From Streptomyces griseus (lineage in GTDB: Bacteria > Actinomycetota > Actinomycetes > Streptomycetales > Streptomycetaceae): DNA of 64,000 nt. The translations under genes and the position numbers were made by a program. The notes below the pieces were generated by a model, which worked only from the letters and a program-made list of their open reading frames with translations, was not told the DNA's origin and did no database searches. The first letter of the stretch is position 1. Each line of letters opens with the position of its first letter. The stretch covers positions 761,954 to 825,953 of the forward strand of contig NZ_MDKB01000003.1 of the NCBI RefSeq assembly GCF_001715295.1, written 5' to 3'. Of this stretch, positions 7,521 through 17,383 are shown piece after piece.

Positions 7521-10256
7521 TCATGAGCGGCCTGCCGCACGCAGCCCCGCGCCTGCACCCGCCACGGCGACCGCTCCGTCGATGTCCGTACGGAACACCC
7601 GCGCCCCGCCTTCCGTGAGCGCCCGCACCGTACGAGCTGCCGGGTGCCCGTACGGATTGTCCGTACCGCAGCTGATGAGTGCGAGTCGTGGACGGGTGCT
7701 GCGCAGCAGTGCGGGGTCCTGGTGGGCCGAGCCGTGGTGGGCGACCTTGAGCACATCCACCCGGGGCAGGGCAGGATGGGTGCGCAACACACCCCGCTGG
7801 GCCGGAGGTTCGAGGTCGCCGAGGAGCAGCAGGGTCAACCCACCGGCGCGTACGAAGAGCGTCACGCTGGAGTCGTTGGGCTCCTCCGTCGTCATGGCCG
7901 CTCCTCGCGCGTCGGCCGTCGGCCAGAGCACCTGCCAGTCGAGCGGGCCCACCGTGCGGCGCTCCCCCGGCAAGGCCCGGACGACGGGGACGTGTGCGCT
8001 CGCCGCCGTTCTCCTGACGAAGGCGGCCTGGTCCGCCGGTTCGTCGAGACCGGTCGTCTGGACGGCACCGACCTGCCGTGCCCTGAGAACACCCGGCAGG
8101 CCGCGTACATGGTCGGCATGGAAGTGGGTCAGCAGGAGGAGCGGCACACGGGTGATGCCGAGATCTCGCAGGCACCGGTCGACGAGTTGGGGCTCCGGGC
8201 CCGTGTCCACGACGACGCCTGTGTGCTTCCCCGCAGCGAGGACCATCGCGTCCCCCTGACCCACGTCACACATGGCGAACGCCCAGCCCGGGGGCGGCCA
8301 TCCGGTCATCAGCCTGGTCAGCGGTACGGGCCGCAGGACAGCCAGTACGAGGAGGAACGCAGCGGCCGAACACACCCACGGGTGACGCGCCAGACGGCGG
8401 GCGGACAGTGCCAGTACGGTCGTGAGGAGAGCTAGCAGCGCGGCGCCGCGCCAGCCGCCCGGCCAGTCGGCCTGCGCGCCGGGCAGTCCCGCTCCGGTGC
8501 GGGCCACGGACGCGATCCATCCCACGGGCCAGCCCGCGACGGTGGCCAGTGCCTCGGCCGCCGGTATCGACAGGGGGGCCACCGCGAGCGCGCCGAACCC
8601 GAGGACCGTCGCGGGAGCCACCGCGAACTCGGCCAGCAGGTTGCAAGGGATCGCGACGAGGCTCACCCGCGAGGCGAGGACAGCGACCACGGGTGCGCAG
8701 ACGGCCTGGGCCGCCCCGGCGGCAGCCAGCATCTCGGCGAGTCGCAGTGGGACGCCGTGCCGCTGCAGGGCACTGCTCCACCGCGGTGCCAGGGTCAGCA
8801 GCGCTCCGGTGGCCAGCACGGACAGCAGGAAGCCGTAACTACGCGCCAGCCAGGGGTCGTAGAGCACCAGCAGGAGAACGGCGGCGGCCAGGGCCGGCAG
8901 CAGCGAGCGGCGGCGGCCCGTGCCGATGGCGAGCAACGTGATCATGCCGCAGGCGGCAGCGCGCAGCACACTCGGCTCGGGCCGGCACACGATCACGAAG
9001 GCGAGTGCGAGCACCCCTCCGATGAGTGCGGTCACGCGCAGGGAGATGCCCAGCCGGGGTGCCAGACCGCGACGTTCGCTGCGCAGGGCCGTGCCCGGTG
9101 GTCCGATGAGGAGAAAGAGAAGGATCGACAGATTGGCTCCCGACACGGAGAGCAGGTGGGTGAGATCGGTGGCCTGGAACGCGTCGTGCAGTTCGGGCGG
9201 GACCCGCGAGGTGTCGCCGACCACGAGACCCGGCAGAAGCGCCCGCGCGTCGGCGTCAAGCCCGTCGGTGGCCTCCCGCAGGCCGGAGCGGAGCCGCCCC
9301 GCGCCCCGTTGGAGAAGGGTCGGCGCGGACGTGACGCGGGGTGGGTCGTCCGCGTCGGTGCCGAGCACGGCCGCGATGCCTTCGCCTTCGTGGCGCGGTG
9401 GCGCGAGCCGCCCGCCGACACGAAGCCGGGTGGAGGGCAGCAGCCGCTTCCACGTCGCGGCCGCGTCACCCGGCGCGACCATGAGGAGGACCGGGGTGCG
9501 GACCCTGGTGACCGACCCGTCGGGTGCGGTCAGCCGGTCGACCTCTGCTTCCAGGAGCAGGGAGACCGGCGTGCTGCGGTCGCCCCTCACCCGGGACGTG
9601 GTCTGCCGTGCGTCGGAGGTGACGGTCACCTCGGCTTCGACGCGCGCGTAGTCCTGCGCCAGCCCGGGGACCGGACCCCTGCGGGTGTCCGCGCCGTGCA
9701 GCCCCGCCGTGGTCGCTCCGGCCGCCACGCTGAGCAGCACCCCGGCGACGGCGGTCGTACGCAGCCACGGAGGGCCGGAGGCAGCACTCGTACGCAAGCG
9801 CGCGGAACTGGAGGTCGCCGTCCTCGTTCGCCACCAGGGGGAATAGGAGGCAGGGGTTGCGCGCAACCGCGTGGGACCGAAGACGGGGGTCATACGCCAC
9901 GTGGGCCGGAGTGGGCCGGCACCGCTCGCACCAGGCTCCCCTGCCCGGCCGTGGCCGACACCCCTTCCCCGGTCCGCACCGCGCTCCTCGGCTTCCCTGC
10001 GCCGCGCGCGGACTGCGGCCGCTGCTCGGGGAACGGATACGAGAACGAGAGCGGCACACGCGCTGAGAAGAGCCCCCACGGCTGCCCACCGTCCGGGTAC
10101 GCCCAGGGCGAGTACGGAGGCCGCCCAGGTGGCGAGAGCCGGCGGCACCAGCCGGAGATCGAGGGGACCTTCCGGGCGGGCGTCGGGGTCGGGTGGTCGC
10201 CGCCCCTCCCCCTCCCGGTCGCCGGGATCCCGGGTGGTGACGGTGTGGCTGTTCAC
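7521..10256 (-). CDS. comEC: ComEC/Rec2 family DNA-uptake channel protein with metallo-beta-lactamase domain
   Basis: ComEC forms the inner-membrane channel for single-stranded DNA import in naturally competent bacteria; its role in Streptomyces is unclear. The 911-residue protein has an N-terminal OB-like region (DUF4131), the competence domain with many membrane helices (for example LTHLLSVSGANLSILLFLLI and FLLSVLATGALLTL), and a C-terminal metallo-beta-lactamase domain with HFHADH near residue 710 and KVAHHGS. The start is GTG 10256, overlapping the comEA stop by four bases (GTGA), which implies translational coupling. The frame stays open far upstream, but that part duplicates comEA in another frame. 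Confidence 0.93.
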   Translation of the reverse strand: MNSHTVTTRDPGDREGEGRRPPDPDARPEGPLDLRLVPPALATWAASVLALGVPGRWAAVGALLSACAALVLVSVPRAAAAVRARRREAEERGADRGRGVGHGRAGEPGASGAGPLRPTWRMTPVFGPTRLRATPASYSPWWRTRTATSSSARLRTSAASGPPWLRTTAVAGVLLSVAAGATTAGLHGADTRRGPVPGLAQDYARVEAEVTVTSDARQTTSRVRGDRSTPVSLLLEAEVDRLTAPDGSVTRVRTPVLLMVAPGDAAATWKRLLPSTRLRVGGRLAPPRHEGEGIAAVLGTDADDPPRVTSAPTLLQRGAGRLRSGLREATDGLDADARALLPGLVVGDTSRVPPELHDAFQATDLTHLLSVSGANLSILLFLLIGPPGTALRSERRGLAPRLGISLRVTALIGGVLALAFVIVCRPEPSVLRAAACGMITLLAIGTGRRRSLLPALAAAVLLLVLYDPWLARSYGFLLSVLATGALLTLAPRWSSALQRHGVPLRLAEMLAAAGAAQAVCAPVVAVLASRVSLVAIPCNLLAEFAVAPATVLGFGALAVAPLSIPAAEALATVAGWPVGWIASVARTGAGLPGAQADWPGGWRGAALLALLTTVLALSARRLARHPWVCSAAAFLLVLAVLRPVPLTRLMTGWPPPGWAFAMCDVGQGDAMVLAAGKHTGVVVDTGPEPQLVDRCLRDLGITRVPLLLLTHFHADHVRGLPGVLRARQVGAVQTTGLDEPADQAAFVRRTAASAHVPVVRALPGERRTVGPLDWQVLWPTADARGAAMTTEEPNDSSVTLFVRAGGLTLLLLGDLEPPAQRGVLRTHPALPRVDVLKVAHHGSAHQDPALLRSTRPRLALISCGTDNPYGHPAARTVRALTEGGARVFRTDIDGAVAVAGAGAGLRAAGRS

Positions 10257-12247
10257 GGCCGGACCAGTGGCCGCAGGTCCGCCAGCCGGCGGTCGCCGAT
10301 CCCCTTGACCTCGCCGAGTTCGTCGACGGAGCGGTAACCCCCGTGTTCCGTGCGGTAATCGATGATGTGCTGAGCGAGCACCGGCCCGACACCGGGCAGG
10401 GCGTCGAGCTGCTCGACCGTCGCCGTGGTGAGGCTGACAGGTACTGCCGGGCCGGTTTGCCCCGCACCGGAGCCGCCCGCACCGCCGACTGCCGCGCCCG
10501 TGGCGGCCTGGACCGCGGGCAGGCCGACGATCACCTGCTCGCCGTCCGTCAGTACACGGGCCCGGTTGAGCCCGGTGACGTCCGTACCCTCGCGCACGCC
10601 CCCCGCCGCGCGCAGAGCGTCGGCCACACGCGAGCCGGCCGGCAGACGCCGGACGCCCGGCCGACGCACCTTGCCGCTCACGTCGACGACGACCTGTCCG
10701 CCGTTGCCGGCGAGGGCGGAGACTCCGGAGGACGGCGCCGTCCTTGGCAGGGCGCCGGGGACCAGCCGATCGGAGGACGCCCGTTCCCCCGGGCGGGCCT
10801 CCGCTGCCTCCGCCACCCGTTCGGGGGCCCGTACGGACTCGGGGCGAGCCGACCAGAAATGCGTCACGGCGAGAACCGCGGCCCCGACCAGAACGACAGC
10901 GAGGGCCGCGAGTGACCGGGGCTCCAGCCCGCAGCGGAGCTGCACCCACAGGGGCAGCCGATCGCGGAGAGCAGGCCCGGCCATCCGCCACCACCGTGCG
11001 GGGGTGGCCGCCGACCCGACGAACAGCCCGTCACCCCCCGGACTCTCGCCGGGACCCGCGCCCGCACTCCCGCTCGGGCTCGGACTTGAGATCGGACGCG
11101 GGATCGGGTTCGGGCTCGGATTCGGGCTCAGGAACCCACTCGGACTCACGCCCGCACTCCCGCCTGCACCTGCGCTCAGACGCGGGCTCAGGCTCAAACT
11201 CGGGCTCAGGAACCCCCTCGGACCCACACCCACACCCACGCTCCCGCCTGGGCTCGGGCTCGAGCCCAGGCTCATGCTCGGGCCCACACTCCCGCCCGGG
11301 CTCGGGCCCACACTCGGGCCCGCACCCCCGCCCGAACTCGGGCCCACACTCCCGCCCGGGCTCGGGATCGGGCTCAGGCCCAAGATCCCACTCGGACCCA
11401 CGCGCACGCTCCCGCCTGCGCCTGCGCCTGCGCTCGGATTCGCGTTCGGGTTCGGGCTCGGATTCGGATTCGGGCCCGCACTCCCGCTCGGGCTCAAGAC
11501 CGGGCTCGGGCTCCCGCTCGGTGTGGATGGTCGGTCGGCCGACCCGGCCGGTGGCGGGTGAGGGGGCAGGGAGGAATGCGGCGGCGATGGGGCACAGTGC
11601 GCCGCTGCCACCCCTGACGGACCCAGGGACGATGCGCGCATGGAGGACGACGAACGGGGAGTGGAAGGCGCTGAGGAGGAATGAAGCACCCGGGTCGATG
11701 ACGGCGACCGGGTCGGGAGAAGCGTCTCGGTCGTGGAGAGCGGCGACGCGGATCGCACCGGAGCCGGCGCCCACGACGGCGCGGCGCGGGTGCGGGTGCG
11801 GGAGAAAACCCTTCCCCCCGGAGGTACCACGCTGGGCGGTGCCACAGCCGATGGCACCCCGTCCAGCGGCACCCCACCGGCCGATACTCCACCCGACAGC
11901 ATCCCGTCCGACGCCACCGCGCGCACGGACGGAGCCCCCGCCGGTGGTCCACCTCCGGCAAGCAGGGCATCAGCCCGGAGCCGGAATGCGGCCGCGGCCT
12001 GGGCGTCCGCGCCGCCCAGGGCCCGCCGTCGGCGCGCGCTGCGGGTGTGGGGCCCGGTTCCTGCCGCTCCCCTGGGGCCGGCGCCCGGCCCTCGTCGAGC
12101 GTGGCCGGAGGCCCGGTGCCTTCTCGTCGCAGGCGGAGCAGCCCGGTGCGCCCCCGAGCCCGTAGCGCGGGGCATCGCCTCGGCGAGGGCACCGCCGGCC
12201 TGACGGACGGTGGCGCGGATGGATGCGTGAGGTGATCGGAGAGTCAT
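10253..12247 (-). CDS. comEA: ComEA-like helix-hairpin-helix DNA-binding membrane protein with long low-complexity insertion
   Basis: ComEA is the membrane-anchored DNA receptor that works with ComEC. The C-terminal half is canonical: a membrane helix near residues 440-462 (LAALAVVLVGAAVLAVTHFW), an SLBB-type domain (VVVDVSGKVRRPGVRRLPAG), and a helix-hairpin-helix repeat near 605-660 (ATVEQLDALPGVGPVLAQHI). The N-terminal half is unusual: residues ~230-405 are almost only Ser, Pro, Gly and Asn (PSPGGSVGPS-type repeats), giving 664 residues where relatives are usually 250-400. The ATG at 12247 fits the family start. Low complexity makes the exact reading frame through 11030-11535 sensitive to sequencing error. 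Confidence 0.85.
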   Translation of the reverse strand: MTLRSPHASIRATVRQAGGALAEAMPRATGSGAHRAAPPATRRHRASGHARRGPGAGPRGAAGTGPHTRSARRRRALGGADAQAAAAFRLRADALLAGGGPPAGAPSVRAVASDGMLSGGVSAGGVPLDGVPSAVAPPSVVPPGGRVFSRTRTRAAPSWAPAPVRSASPLSTTETLLPTRSPSSTRVLHSSSAPSTPRSSSSMRASSLGPSGVAAAHCAPSPPHSSLPPHPPPAGSADRPSTPSGSPSPVLSPSGSAGPNPNPSPNPNANPSAGAGAGGSVRVGPSGILGLSPIPSPGGSVGPSSGGGAGPSVGPSPGGSVGPSMSLGSSPSPGGSVGVGVGPRGFLSPSLSLSPRLSAGAGGSAGVSPSGFLSPNPSPNPIPRPISSPSPSGSAGAGPGESPGGDGLFVGSAATPARWWRMAGPALRDRLPLWVQLRCGLEPRSLAALAVVLVGAAVLAVTHFWSARPESVRAPERVAEAAEARPGERASSDRLVPGALPRTAPSSGVSALAGNGGQVVVDVSGKVRRPGVRRLPAGSRVADALRAAGGVREGTDVTGLNRARVLTDGEQVIVGLPAVQAATGAAVGGAGGSGAGQTGPAVPVSLTTATVEQLDALPGVGPVLAQHIIDYRTEHGGYRSVDELGEVKGIGDRRLADLRPLVRP
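11030..11535. repeat. Low-complexity hexamer-based repeat inside comEA
   Basis: About 500 bases are built from variants of GGGCTCGGRCTC and CACTCCCGCCCG in short tandem runs. On the minus strand they encode Ser/Pro/Gly/Asn runs; other frames read as Gly/Ser/Asp or Glu/Pro/Arg runs, so several frames stay open. Confidence 0.85.
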
Positions 12248-12433
12248 GCCTCAGGACGCTAGACACTTCCGCCCGAACCCGCTGAGCAGCCTCAATCACG
12301 GTGGAAAACTCTGCAGTTGTGGATAACTCCGCCACTCGAAAGAGAGCGGTTCGAGGCAGAAGGAGAAAGATCCGGCGCAAGAGGAAAGAGGGCAGGGCCG
12401 GAAAGCACCGGTACGGCGAGAAGGATCGCGGCC

Positions 12434-13279
12434 TCAGCGCGGCGAGACCACCGCTGCCAGAAGTCCCGGCCCGGTGTGCGCCCCGATCACCGCCCCCACC
12501 TCACTCACGTGCAGATCCACGAGCCCCGGAACCCGCTCCTGGAGCCGTTCGGCCAGCCGCTCGGCACGGTCCGGCGCGGTGAGGTGGTGCACGGCGATGT
12601 CCACCGCGCCCGTTCCGGCCTGCTCCGCGACGATCTCCTCCAGCCGTGCGATCGCCTTGGACGCCGTCCGGACCTTCTCCAGCATTTCGATGCGTCCCCC
12701 CGTGAGCTGCAGCAGGGGCTTCACCGCGAGAGCCGAACCCAGCAATGCCTGTGCGGCGCCGATCCGGCCGCCCCGTCGCAGGTAGTCCAGGGTGTCGACG
12801 TAGAAGTACGCGGATGTACCGGCGGCCCGCTTCTCGGCGGCGGCGACCGCCTCGTCGAGCCCTCCGCCCACCTCGGCGGCCTCGGCGGCGGCCAGTGCGC
12901 AGAAGCCCAGGGCCATGGCGACCATCCCGGTGTCGACGACGCGCACCGGCACCGGCGCGTCCTGCGCCGCGAGCAGCGCCGCGTCGTACGTACCCGAGAA
13001 CTCGGCCGACAGATGGAGCGAGACGATGCCCTCCGCCCCCGCGTCGGCGGCGGCACGGTAGGCGGCCGCGATGACTTCGGGGCTGGGCCGGGACGTGGTC
13101 ACGGAACGGCGCCTCTGCAGTGCCAGGGCAAGCGACCGGGCCGAGATCTCCGTACCTTCCTCCAAGGCCTGATTACCCAGAACGACGGTCAGGGGCACCG
13201 CGGTGATGCTGTGCCGTTCCATCGTCTGCGGCGGCAGGTAGGCCGTTGAATCGGTGACGATCGCGACATGGCGGGACAT
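12434..13279 (-). CDS. DegV family fatty-acid-binding protein
   Basis: DegV proteins (FakB-like) bind a fatty acid and, in Firmicutes, present it to a fatty-acid kinase. The 281-residue product begins MSRHVAIVTDSTAYLPP with the family's DST motif, continues with VTTSRPSPEVIAAAYR and GIVSLHLSAEFSGTYDAA, and ends GAVIGAHTGPGLLAAVV, all diagnostic. ATG 13279 gives the normal N-terminus; the longer open frame upstream is Arg/Pro-rich noise. No fatty-acid kinase gene is nearby. It lies upstream of comEA on the same strand with a 186-base gap. Confidence 0.93.
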   Translation of the reverse strand: MSRHVAIVTDSTAYLPPQTMERHSITAVPLTVVLGNQALEEGTEISARSLALALQRRRSVTTSRPSPEVIAAAYRAAADAGAEGIVSLHLSAEFSGTYDAALLAAQDAPVPVRVVDTGMVAMALGFCALAAAEAAEVGGGLDEAVAAAEKRAAGTSAYFYVDTLDYLRRGGRIGAAQALLGSALAVKPLLQLTGGRIEMLEKVRTASKAIARLEEIVAEQAGTGAVDIAVHHLTAPDRAERLAERLQERVPGLVDLHVSEVGAVIGAHTGPGLLAAVVSPR

Positions 13280-13391
13280 GAGCCGGAGGTTACCTCCCGG
13301 GGCGCGGGCGTCGCAGCCCGGCCCCGGCCCGCTGATCGTTACCGCTCGGCCCGGGACCCGTCCTGCCGGTCTCGGAGACGGTGCGCCCGCG

Positions 13392-14102
13392 TCAGTTCGT
13401 GGTCTCGGGCCGGGCGGACTTCTGCCAGGAGTAGCCGGTGTGCTGCCGCGGGTCCGGAGGGGTGAGCGCCTGGGGCGTCTTCTCCTCGCGCGGCTCGTCC
13501 CACGCGTCCCCGGCGCCGGCAGCGGGCCCGGTCGCGGCGCGCCGCTCCGGCTGCTCCTCGGTCGTCCAGTGCCGCAGGGCTCCCGCCTCGACGTCGATCT
13601 GCGCATTCAGCGCCGTCAGATCGTCGTCGGCGAACTGCCGCGCACGGTCACGTGCGGCCCAGCGCAGCGACTCCGCCGAGTGTGTGATGCGCTCCGTGCG
13701 CTCCTTCAGGCCCGGCAGCAGCGTGGCCACGGTCGCCCGGTCCGGCTCCCGCTCCAGGCGCTTGAGGTCCTCGTCCAGCTCGCGTCCGTGCACACTGAGC
13801 CGCTGGAAGAGCCCCAGGGACTCCGAGAGCGAGGCGTCCTGGGCAGCCTGCGCGTTCAGTGCCTCCTGCGTGGCCCGCATGGAGGTACGCAGCGCCAGAC
13901 GGAGCTGCGCCAGCTCCCCCGCCACACCGGGCTGACCGTAGCTCTTGGCCCGCAGCGCGGTGTCCTCCACGGAGCGGCGTGCCTGGGTGACCGTGCGGTC
14001 CACGCCACGCTTCGCGGCACGAACCACCTTGACGCCCGCGTACACCCCGAGGGCAGCGAGGGCGACGAACAGCAGCGTCAGGATCAGGATCACGGCTTCC
14101 AT
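13392..14102 (-). CDS. Conserved membrane-anchored protein with coiled-coil-like domain, function unknown
   Basis: The 236-residue protein starts with one clear membrane helix (MEAVILILTLLFVALAALGVYAG, residues 1-23), followed by a long charged helical region rich in Arg, Glu and Leu (residues ~30-175) that reads like a coiled coil, and a Pro/Glu-rich C-terminal tail. This arrangement suggests an N-terminally tethered cytoplasmic protein. It lies downstream of leuS, separated by a terminator at 14163-14205. I do not recognise the family, although the position next to leuS is what I expect for a Streptomyces core hypothetical. Confidence 0.8.
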   Translation of the reverse strand: MEAVILILTLLFVALAALGVYAGVKVVRAAKRGVDRTVTQARRSVEDTALRAKSYGQPGVAGELAQLRLALRTSMRATQEALNAQAAQDASLSESLGLFQRLSVHGRELDEDLKRLEREPDRATVATLLPGLKERTERITHSAESLRWAARDRARQFADDDLTALNAQIDVEAGALRHWTTEEQPERRAATGPAAGAGDAWDEPREEKTPQALTPPDPRQHTGYSWQKSARPETTN

Positions 14103-14162
14103 GAACGCCCCTCGCTTGTCGACTCGGCTGCCGGTACGACCGCCACCTCTACCGTAAACGGA

Positions 14163-14205
14163 ACGGGCAGGCCGAGGGTTCCACCTGGACCCTCAACCTG
14201 CCCGT
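14163..14205 (-). terminator. leuS terminator candidate
   Basis: ACGGGCAGG (14163-14171) pairs with CCTGCCCGT (14197-14205), with an inner AGGGT/ACCCT stem. It lies between the leuS stop and the next minus-strand gene. Confidence 0.65.
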
Positions 14206-14359
14206 AGGGGAAAGCCCCCATACCTCCCGCCGCCCGTCTCCCAGGCGCGGGATCATGCCGACCGCCCCACCGGGCGCGTCCGCCCGCCCGCGCCGGGCCG
14301 AACCGACCGCCTGCGCGGAGAGCGGTCCGGCAGCCCTGCGCGAGGCGGGGACCTACCGC

Positions 14360-17233
14360 TTACGCAGGAACGATGTTGACCAGCTTCGGCGCCCGCACGA
14401 TCACCTTGCGGATGCCGGCCCCGCCCAGAGCGGCGACGACGCTCTCGTCGGCCAGCGCCAGCGCCTCCAGTTCCGCGTCCGTGATCGACGGGGAGATCTC
14501 CAGACGTGCCTTGACCTTGCCCTTGACCTGCACGACACAGGTCACGGTCTCGTCCACGACGTACGCGGGGTCGGCGACCGGGAAGTCCTGGTGCACGACC
14601 GACTCCGTGTGGCCCAGCCGGTGCCACAGCTCCTCCGCGACGTGCGGTGCCAGCGGGGCGATCAGCAGCACCAGACGCTCGGCGACCGACCGCGACAGCG
14701 GGCCACCGGTCTTCGTCAGATGGTTGTTCAGCTCGGTCACCTTGGCGATGGCCGTGTTGAACCGCATCCCCGCCATGTCCTTGCCGACACCGTCGACGGC
14801 CTTGTGCAAGGCCCGCAGCGTGTCCTCGTCGGGCTCCGTGTCGACGACGGTGACCTCACCGGTCTCCTCGTCGACCACGTTGCGCCACAGTCGCTGCAGC
14901 AGCCGGTACTGGCCGACCACGGCGCGCGTGTCCCAGGGACGCGAGACGTCCAGCGGGCCCATCGCCATCTCGTACAGCCGCAGGGTGTCCGCACCGTACT
15001 CGCCGCAGATCTCGTCGGGCGTCACGGCGTTCTTCAGGGATTTGCCCATCTTGCCCAGGACACGGCTGACCTTCTCGCCTCCGTGGTAGTACGCCCCGTC
15101 GCGCTCCTCGACCTCGGCGGCCGGGACCGCGATGCCTCGGCTGTCCCGGTACACGAAGGCCTGGATCATGCCCTGGTTGTACAGCTTGTGGAACGGCTCG
15201 GCGGACGAGATGTGGCCCAGGTCGTGCAGCACCTTGGACCAGAAGCGCGCGTACAGCAGGTGCAGCACGGCGTGCTCCGCACCACCCACGTACAGGTCGA
15301 CGCCTCCGGTGGGCTGGCCTTCACGCGGGCCCATCCAGTACTGCTCGACCTCTGGGTCGACCAGCCGGCGGTCGTTGTCCGGGTCCAGGTAACGCAGCTC
15401 GTACCAGCAGGAACCCGCCCAGTTCGGCATGGTGTTGGTCTCACGGCGGTAGCTCCGCGGACCAGCGCCGTCGCCGAGATCCAGGGTGACGTTGACCCAG
15501 TCGGCGTTCCGGGACAGCGGTGTCTCGGGCTGGGTGTCGGCGTCCTCCGGGTCGAAGGTGCGCGGTGAGTAGTCCTCGACCTCGGGCAGCTCCAGGGGCA
15601 GCATCGACTCGGGCAGCGGGTGGGCGATGCCCTCCTCGTCGTACACGATCGGGAAGGGCTCGCCCCAGTAGCGCTGACGGCTGAACAGCCAGTCACGCAG
15701 CCGGAAGTTGACGGTTCCCTCGCCGACGCCCCGCTCCTGCAGCCAGTCGGTGATCTTCGCCTTGGCTTCGACGACCCCCAGGCCGTCCAGCGAGATCTCC
15801 TCGTTGGCGGAGTTGACCAGCTTCGCCTCGTAGGAGGAGAAGGCGTCCTCCCACGTCGAGGGATCCGTACCGCGGCCGTCGGACGGCTGGACCACACAGC
15901 GCATCGGCAGCTCGAAGGCGCGTGCGAACGCGAAGTCACGTGCGTCGTGCGCCGGAACGGCCATGATCGCGCCCGTGCCGTAGCCCATCAGAACGTAGTC
16001 GGCGATGAAGACGGGGACCTTCTCCCCGCTGACCGGATTGGTCGCGTACGCACCGGTGAAGACACCGGTCTTGTCCTTGGCCTCGGCCTGCCGCTCGACG
16101 TCGGACTTGGCGGCGGCCTGCTTGCGGTACGCCGTCACGGCCTCGGCCGGGCTCGCGTGACCACCGGTCCACACCGGGTGGGTGCCCTCCGGCCAGGCGG
16201 CGGGGATGATCCGCTCGACCAGGTCGTGTTCGGGTGCCAGCACCATGTAGGTGGCGCCGAACAGGGTGTCCTGACGGGTGGTGAAGACCGTGATACCGCC
16301 CGCGCCGTCGACCGGGAAGTCGACGCGCGCGCCCTCCGAACGGCCGATCCAGTTGCGCTGCTGCAGCTTGATCGCCTCGGGCCAGTCCAGCCCGTCCAGG
16401 TCGTTCAGCAGCCGGTCGGCGTAGGCGGTGATGCGCATGTTCCACTGGCGCAGCTTGGCCTTGAAGACGGGGAAGTTGCCACGCTCGGAGCGGCCGTCCG
16501 CCGTGACCTCTTCGTTGGCCAGCACCGTACCCAGCCCGGGCGACCAGTTGACAGGCGCGTCCGAGGCGTACGCCAGGCGGTAACGCCCCAGGAGGTCGGC
16601 GCGCTCCACGGAGCTCAGCGCGGTCCACTCACGGCCGTCCGGGGTCGGACGCTCACCGTTCTCGAACTGGGCGATGAGGTCGGCGATCGGACGCGCCCGG
16701 TCCGCCTCGGTGTCGTACCAGGAGTTGAAGATCTGCAGGAAGATCCACTGGGTCCATCTGTAGTAGTCCGCGTCGATCGTCGCGAAGGAACGGCGCTTGT
16801 CATGGCCCAGGCCCAGTCGGCGCAGCTGGACCTTCATGTTCTCCATGTTGGCCTCGGTGGAGATCCGAGGATGCGTGCCGGTCTGCACGGCGTACTGCTC
16901 CGCCGGCAGCCCGAAGGCGTCGAAGCCCAGGGTGTGCAGGACGTTGTGCCCGGTCATCCGCTGGTGGCGTGCGTAGACGTCGGTGGCGATGTAGCCGAGC
17001 GGGTGGCCGACGTGCAGCCCCGCGCCCGACGGGTAGGGGAACATGTCCATGATGAACTTCTTGGGCTTGGCGGCCATGTCCGGATCGCCAGCGAGGTCGC
17101 CGGTCGGGTTCGGCGCCTCGTACGTCCCTTCGGCGTCCCAGAAGTCCTGCCAGCGTGCCTCGATGTCAGCGGCCATCGCCGCCGTGTAGCGGTGCGGCGC
17201 GGCGACCTCGGCCGCGGTGTTCGTCTCGCTCAT
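14360..17233 (-). CDS. leuS: Leucyl-tRNA synthetase
   Basis: LeuS charges tRNA-Leu with leucine in the cytoplasm. The 957-residue class I synthetase has the HIGH-type motif as SGAGLHVGHPLGY near residues 65-77, the CP1 editing domain (TTRQDTLFGATYMVLAPEH), and the KMSKS-type loop as KMGKSLKN. The ATG at 17233 (MSETNTAAEVAAPHRY) is the family start. Upstream lies a leader-peptide attenuator with a terminator at 17320-17339, so expression is probably tuned to leucyl-tRNA supply. Confidence 0.98.
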   Translation of the reverse strand: MSETNTAAEVAAPHRYTAAMAADIEARWQDFWDAEGTYEAPNPTGDLAGDPDMAAKPKKFIMDMFPYPSGAGLHVGHPLGYIATDVYARHQRMTGHNVLHTLGFDAFGLPAEQYAVQTGTHPRISTEANMENMKVQLRRLGLGHDKRRSFATIDADYYRWTQWIFLQIFNSWYDTEADRARPIADLIAQFENGERPTPDGREWTALSSVERADLLGRYRLAYASDAPVNWSPGLGTVLANEEVTADGRSERGNFPVFKAKLRQWNMRITAYADRLLNDLDGLDWPEAIKLQQRNWIGRSEGARVDFPVDGAGGITVFTTRQDTLFGATYMVLAPEHDLVERIIPAAWPEGTHPVWTGGHASPAEAVTAYRKQAAAKSDVERQAEAKDKTGVFTGAYATNPVSGEKVPVFIADYVLMGYGTGAIMAVPAHDARDFAFARAFELPMRCVVQPSDGRGTDPSTWEDAFSSYEAKLVNSANEEISLDGLGVVEAKAKITDWLQERGVGEGTVNFRLRDWLFSRQRYWGEPFPIVYDEEGIAHPLPESMLPLELPEVEDYSPRTFDPEDADTQPETPLSRNADWVNVTLDLGDGAGPRSYRRETNTMPNWAGSCWYELRYLDPDNDRRLVDPEVEQYWMGPREGQPTGGVDLYVGGAEHAVLHLLYARFWSKVLHDLGHISSAEPFHKLYNQGMIQAFVYRDSRGIAVPAAEVEERDGAYYHGGEKVSRVLGKMGKSLKNAVTPDEICGEYGADTLRLYEMAMGPLDVSRPWDTRAVVGQYRLLQRLWRNVVDEETGEVTVVDTEPDEDTLRALHKAVDGVGKDMAGMRFNTAIAKVTELNNHLTKTGGPLSRSVAERLVLLIAPLAPHVAEELWHRLGHTESVVHQDFPVADPAYVVDETVTCVVQVKGKVKARLEISPSITDAELEALALADESVVAALGGAGIRKVIVRAPKLVNIVPA

Positions 17234-17264
17234 GATCCTCAAAGCTCCATCGATCGTCATCTGC

Positions 17265-17305
17265 GGCGCCCACGTCCACGGACACACGTCTACGGACACA
17301 CGTCT
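17265..17305. repeat. Tandem 14-bp repeat in the leuS leader
   Basis: Nearly three copies of a 14-bp unit (minus strand CCGTAGACGTGTGT) lie between the attenuator hairpin and the leuS start. They may have no role beyond spacing. Confidence 0.7.
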
Positions 17306-17319
17306 ACGGAAACGAAAAA

Positions 17320-17339
17320 TCCCCTCGCACAGGAGGGGA
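17320..17339 (-). terminator. leuS attenuator terminator
   Basis: On the minus strand a 7-bp stem TCCCCTC/GAGGGGA closes a 6-nt loop and is followed by ATTTTTCGTTT. This is a true rho-independent terminator, unusual in this window because it has a U-tract. It sits between the leader peptide stop (17384) and the leuS start (17233). Confidence 0.8.
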
Positions 17340-17383
17340 CGCCGCGCCGAGTCCGACCAGGCGTTCTCACCGGTCGGTACTGA

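Noticed and set aside
7521..10994. Extended comEC frame reaching 10994
   Set aside because: The part beyond 10256 overlaps comEA in another frame and is low-complexity; the GTGA junction at 10253-10256 marks the start.
12301..12582. Small plus-strand Arg/Lys-rich frame near comEA
   Set aside because: It runs antisense into the degV-family gene and is compositionally unlike a real protein.
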